From positions 1-55,733 of the IMG/VR virus record IMGVR_UViG_3300032931_000778: a stretch of 55,733 bases of DNA, one strand, 5' to 3'. Below, in pieces: positions 54,401 to 55,733 of this stretch. This stretch comes from a virus. The translations under genes were made by a program, and so were the position numbers. The notes under the pieces are model-generated. The model did not search any database. It worked only from the letters and a program-made list of their open reading frames with translations, and was not told where the DNA came from. Position 1 is the first letter of the stretch; every line of letters begins with the position of its first letter.

Positions 54401-55236
54401 GAGGGACGAATCTCAAAACGGCCATACCGCACACGCTGCGTCGCGTGGTCGAGGCACTTCACCCGCCAATGGGCCCGCTCCTCTGGCGGCATTGCCAACA
54501 GGGCGCCCACTGACAGGTTTTCTTGTAACATGCCGCGTTTACAAGGCAAAGAAGAAGTTGATCGAACACACTCGTCTAAAACCGCGCTGAACGCGTTCGT
54601 GCCGATGGTGCGTTCCGCCAGGTACGATGCCACGATCAGCTGCACATTGTACGGGTAGAACGTCGCCTCGGTGTGCACATCGGGCTTGAAGTGCTCTTGA
54701 AAGTAGGGGCTCAACGCGATCTTGCTATCCACCGCAGCCTTGAGGACCTGCCGCGCCAAGATCAGGTTCTTGCTCACCAACACCAAGGACATCTCGGAGC
54801 CCGGCGACATCCCGTAGGAGGCCTGCGGATTCACGAGGCAACTCAACTCGTACAGCAAGCGGCATACAATAATCGACAGGCAATATGTTTTTCCGTACCC
54901 CGTGCTGCCCCCCAGGATCACCTCGCGGTAGTGCGCGCCCGGCTCAAAGATCTCGATGAGCTTGCGCCGCAAGATCGGGTAGAGCGTCTGGCAGGACTCC
55001 CCCAGGTAATAGGGGTCGTCGACGAAGGTCGTCATGTCGACGGGGGCCATGCGGTAGCGCTTCTCGTAGCACTCGTTGACGATCTCGGGACGCCCCGCCT
55101 GCTCCTCGTACAGGAGGGCCTCAAAGAGGCGCCGCTCATCGGGAGGCAGGGCCCCCAGGCGCCGCAGGAGGGCGGCCCGGCGCTCGGCCGGCGTGCGGAC
55201 GGTCCGCGCGCGCCCCTCGGGGGTGCGGACGATCAC
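51472..55236 (-). CDS. Large terminase interrupted by an intein
   Basis: 1254 codons, GTG start overlapping the preceding stop (GTGA). The mature extein is about 668 aa. Walker A is G-G-S-T-G-Y-G-K-T near residue 109. Walker B is V-L-D-E at 219-222, directly followed by the intein; after it the chain resumes T-N-F-V-R-S-T-K-Q-K. Motif III-like V-M-V-S-S-A-N-T and the nuclease domain follow: H-I-D-T-S-L-S-G-D-A-T-G, F-S-T-D-S-Y-Q and S-K-D-C-A-D-S-V-S-G supply the acidic residues of an RNase H fold. It powers DNA packaging and cuts concatemers. Function requires the intein to be removed, since it splits the ATPase centre. Confidence 0.88.
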   Translation of the reverse strand: MIVRTPEGRARTVRTPAERRAALLRRLGALPPDERRLFEALLYEEQAGRPEIVNECYEKRYRMAPVDMTTFVDDPYYLGESCQTLYPILRRKLIEIFEPGAHYREVILGGSTGYGKTYCLSIIVCRLLYELSCLVNPQASYGMSPGSEMSLVLVSKNLILARQVLKAAVDSKIALSPYFQEHFKPDVHTEATFYPYNVQLIVASYLAERTIGTNAFSAVLDECVRSTSSLPCKRGMLQENLSVGALLAMPPEERAHWRVKCLDHATQRVRYGRFEIRPSTVQSIVELTYDGGAIAPSLHHPVLVRDGAWLVYRYARDVRVGDELVVEVQDAEEGRDVERRGAGEDQCGEAREEADGRTSREGERGGQGARVQRGDAAQDQRGAQGQEALGGGQAEDARGTRGVRDLGGDACKAERGGQGAASYRGYIAQDVRGAAGADAYRGDARKVACDQHGADGQRGDAAQDVRDATGTAGVDPERGTTATQERDRQAAYGVATFGGDQTKDRRCVTGACHLGGDQAEDERGLKTPVHVGMAGCHVYNCTGCTGRGPRHAPPARDAGCGQSALWQAAQQAAQAAVARGTAGQAGHAAHGGIEAEHLRGQHACDPGSQADVQALGDGAGWATGSMSVGGRVAAGAGLDDATGGGGNSGRGSVAVCAVRDWGAATLDGGGLRGGSCRRCDGGGRGEGQDIVLHASRTGEVVCDVGSLPTAWASLPDSDQRGHGSVRMGGAVRQSGVYGWACSDARAAAMDGMCAAARGARPESIRVDALPADLRLARVTAVMPLPPEQTYAIETEFQTFVADGVVVHNTNFVRSTKQKIRTADGAQKSLAHYDHAEVTYRSLERRIKSRFVQASGDLPGMIVMVSSANTVGSFIDRRLAAAHRDPSIYAMEMATWEVKPPGSFSGRTFRVLCGGSSLRSRILAPDEAVNMETLPDEARVIAVPEEYRVDFESNLEDAIRDIAGVPTTAISVFIQRTEKIQEAVDPQRSHPADRQTWQYGEPLVIHWHKLAKAAVRRLPGGFEEETWTPLRNPRALRYVHIDTSLSGDATGICMGHIAHWVEVVRRTPEGDHYTDLAPFFVIDLVLQVRPPPGEQIQLADIRAVVYDLQAHGFSLIGFSTDSYQSADTLQAMRRRGVASEILSVDATMVPYEALRSAIYERRIELYPHAPLLFELKALEHDRLRGKVDHSVAGSKDCADSVSGVVAGLIKKVPRVPLGVLQPGEGRAEAEDFAWVTGQPGPEGDGEIPILPFLMG
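52813..54570 (-). other. Intein in the terminase Walker B site
   Basis: 586 codons, residues 223-808 of the precursor. It starts with Cys 223 (C-V-R-S-T-S-S-L). Block B is I-A-P-S-L-H-H-P-V-L-V, then W-L-V-Y-R-Y-A-R-D-V-R-V-G-D-E-L. Block F is R-V-T-A-V-M-P and T-Y-A-I-E-T-E-F-Q-T-F-V-A-D-G. Block G is V-V-V-H-N with Thr as the first C-extein residue. Recognisable splicing parts total about 107 + 33 residues, a mini-intein. The 446 codons between them are Gly/Arg/Asp/Gln-rich, without fold-like pattern, because that DNA encodes an endonuclease in another frame. Confidence 0.88.
52911..54248 (-). CDS. NUMOD3-repeat homing endonuclease nested out of frame in the intein
   Basis: 445 aa from ATG 54248 with GAGGTG six bases upstream, in the +1 frame relative to terminase. 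About eleven 17-aa NUMOD3 units fill residues 8-200 (for example F-S-E-E-T-R-R-K-I-S-E-A-R-K-G-K-K), followed by two more degenerate units. The C-terminal 130 residues look like a PD-(D/E)XK nuclease: R-S-E-A-E-L-L, then V-A-D-F-E-V, then V-V-V-E-G-K-D-K. Repeats read DNA; the nuclease domain cuts. The gene ends exactly where intein block F begins. It probably promotes spread of the intein into uninterrupted terminase genes. Confidence 0.8.
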   Translation of the reverse strand: MPKKGGTLSAEAREKISAAKRGKKLTDEHRAKVSEAGKGRVFSEETRRKISEARKGKKHSEEAKQKMREARAGCEISAETRAKLSEAGKGRRHTEDTLRKMSEAQRGRTHTEETRAKLRAINTGRTASEETRRKMSETRRGRPGWIPNEEQRRRKSEIAKRRTGWQHSEETKQKIGDALRGRVISAETRQKMSEASKRRCTLAWRAAMSITARAARAEGRVTHLPPVMRGADNPRYGKPLSRQHKRRLREARLGKPGTPHTEASKQNISEGNMRAIRDRKRTYKHWVTGPDGQQVPCRSEAELLLVQALMTQPGVVAIRGEDQLPFVPYEIGGQPRLTVADFEVDRADGVTVVVEGKDKTSFYMPRAQARLFAMWDHCQRHGHPFLIVINGAMVPSAWEGPFVNQAFMDGLAQMRVRRRWMACAPPLEVPDPSPSVSTPSPPISD

Positions 55237-55733
55237 GGCGCCGGAGCCTCGGCCTGCCCCGCCACCCCCGCGATGTCGATGATCTCGCCCCCATACAGGT
55301 CCCCGTCGTCGTCCACAGCCAGGGCCTTGAACTCCTCCAACAGGGCGAGCACGCGCCCCCGCGCCGCGGGCCGCTGCAGCACGGCCGCCACCTCGTCCCC
55401 GAAGCGCTGCTGCACGTTGACCACGACGCTCTGGTTCATGACCACCGACGCACCCTTGCCGCCGTGGTTGAAGCCGTACGCCTCCTTGATCGTATGCATG
55501 CGGCAGATCGTGTCGAGGACTAGATGGGCGGCCTGCGCGACCACCGGGATGGGCACCCCCACCTTCTGCTCATAGGCGAGGCCCATGTCCACCCGGCTCT
55601 TCAGGATGCGGTACATCTCCTCCAGCCGGCCGAACTCCAACTCCTCGTCCTCCATGCGCTTGCGCAGCCACCCCGCCATGCGGAGCTGCGCGGCCCCCAC
55701 GAACATCGCGCTGGGCATGTAGTTGGTGCGGTA
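55233..55733 (-). CDS. Gene upstream of large terminase, N-terminus may lie outside the window
   Basis: The frame is open to the right edge; ATG codons at about 55718 and 55706 are possible starts, so completeness is uncertain. The visible 161-166 residues are helical: A-G-W-L-R-K-R-M-E-D-E-E-L-E-F-G-R-L-E-E-M-Y-R, then V-V-A-Q-A-A-H-L-V-L-D-T-I-C-R-M. An S-V-V-M-N-Q-S-V-V-V-N-V-Q-Q strand and an acidic C-terminus follow. Position directly before terminase, with a coupled stop-start, suggests the small terminase subunit. I see no helix-turn-helix to confirm it. Confidence 0.45.
   Translation of the reverse strand, partial: YRTNYMPSAMFVGAAQLRMAGWLRKRMEDEELEFGRLEEMYRILKSRVDMGLAYEQKVGVPIPVVAQAAHLVLDTICRMHTIKEAYGFNHGGKGASVVMNQSVVVNVQQRFGDEVAAVLQRPAARGRVLALLEEFKALAVDDDGDLYGGEIIDIAGVAGQAEAPAP

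Noticed and set aside
1-55733. tRNA genes, rRNA, CRISPR arrays, integrase or attachment sites
   Set aside because: I looked for clover-leaf-like segments, repeat arrays and recombinase motifs and saw none; short tRNA-like folds in G+C-rich DNA could still be missed without a covariance search.

Overview
The window is a continuous piece of a large tailed-phage genome (Caudoviricetes, contractile-tail myovirus) with high G+C, estimated by eye at about 65%. Every gene I can support lies on the minus strand, so transcription runs from high to low coordinates. Genes are packed head to tail, often with ATGA, GTGA or TGATG stop-start overlaps. I see no tRNA, rRNA, integrase or replication gene. The conserved core is T4-like: large terminase, gp20-type portal, gp21-type protease, gp23-type capsid, gp18-type sheath, gp19-type tubes, gp25, gp53, gp27 and gp5-type baseplate parts. 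The host cannot be named from this sequence. Spanin-like overlapping genes hint at a Gram-negative host. Both edges cut through genes.

Layout in transcription order, right to left. 55733-45500 is the head module: a gene just upstream of terminase that may be the small subunit, a large terminase interrupted by an intein, a portal, two head proteins, a small basic protein, a protease fused to a scaffold-like helical region, and the major capsid protein. 43800-38000 holds neck and head-completion candidates, small virion proteins and a fibre-like protein. 37900-32200 holds an HNH endonuclease with its own control region, then fibre-associated proteins including a tandem triplet of paralogues and a repeat-rich protein. 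32200-29000 holds lysis or envelope genes (permuted-papain enzyme, VanZ-like membrane protein, overlapping spanin-like pair) and small proteins. A terminator then precedes a P22_AR_N/KilAC antirepressor. 27400-20000 carries connector candidates, sheath, two tube-like proteins and a holin-like protein.

20000-12500 is an accessory island of small, mostly unrecognised proteins. Many begin with the same short amphipathic peptide (M-R-x-L-[LI]-x-x-L). The island also holds an amidase endolysin, an HNH gene, a TnpB remnant and one frameshifted gene. A second terminator and a Bro-N/KilAC antirepressor close it. 11400-1 is the tail and baseplate module: a tail assembly chaperone with a programmed -1 frameshift site, tape measure, gp53-like, hub, spike, a tiny proline-rich protein, gp25, baseplate J and a partial fibre protein.

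The most unusual features are: (1) a terminase intein whose homing endonuclease (NUMOD3 repeats plus a PD-(D/E)XK-type domain) lies in a different reading frame, nested between the two splicing blocks; (2) an HNH gene whose start codon and ribosome site are buried in a hairpin, with a promoter placed so that its own transcript would lose half of that hairpin; (3) about ten dispersed copies of an 18-bp strictly alternating pyrimidine-purine motif, five of them filling short intergenic gaps; (4) the shared N-terminal peptide on the accessory proteins; (5) remnants of IS200/IS605-type elements beside the endolysin and portal genes.
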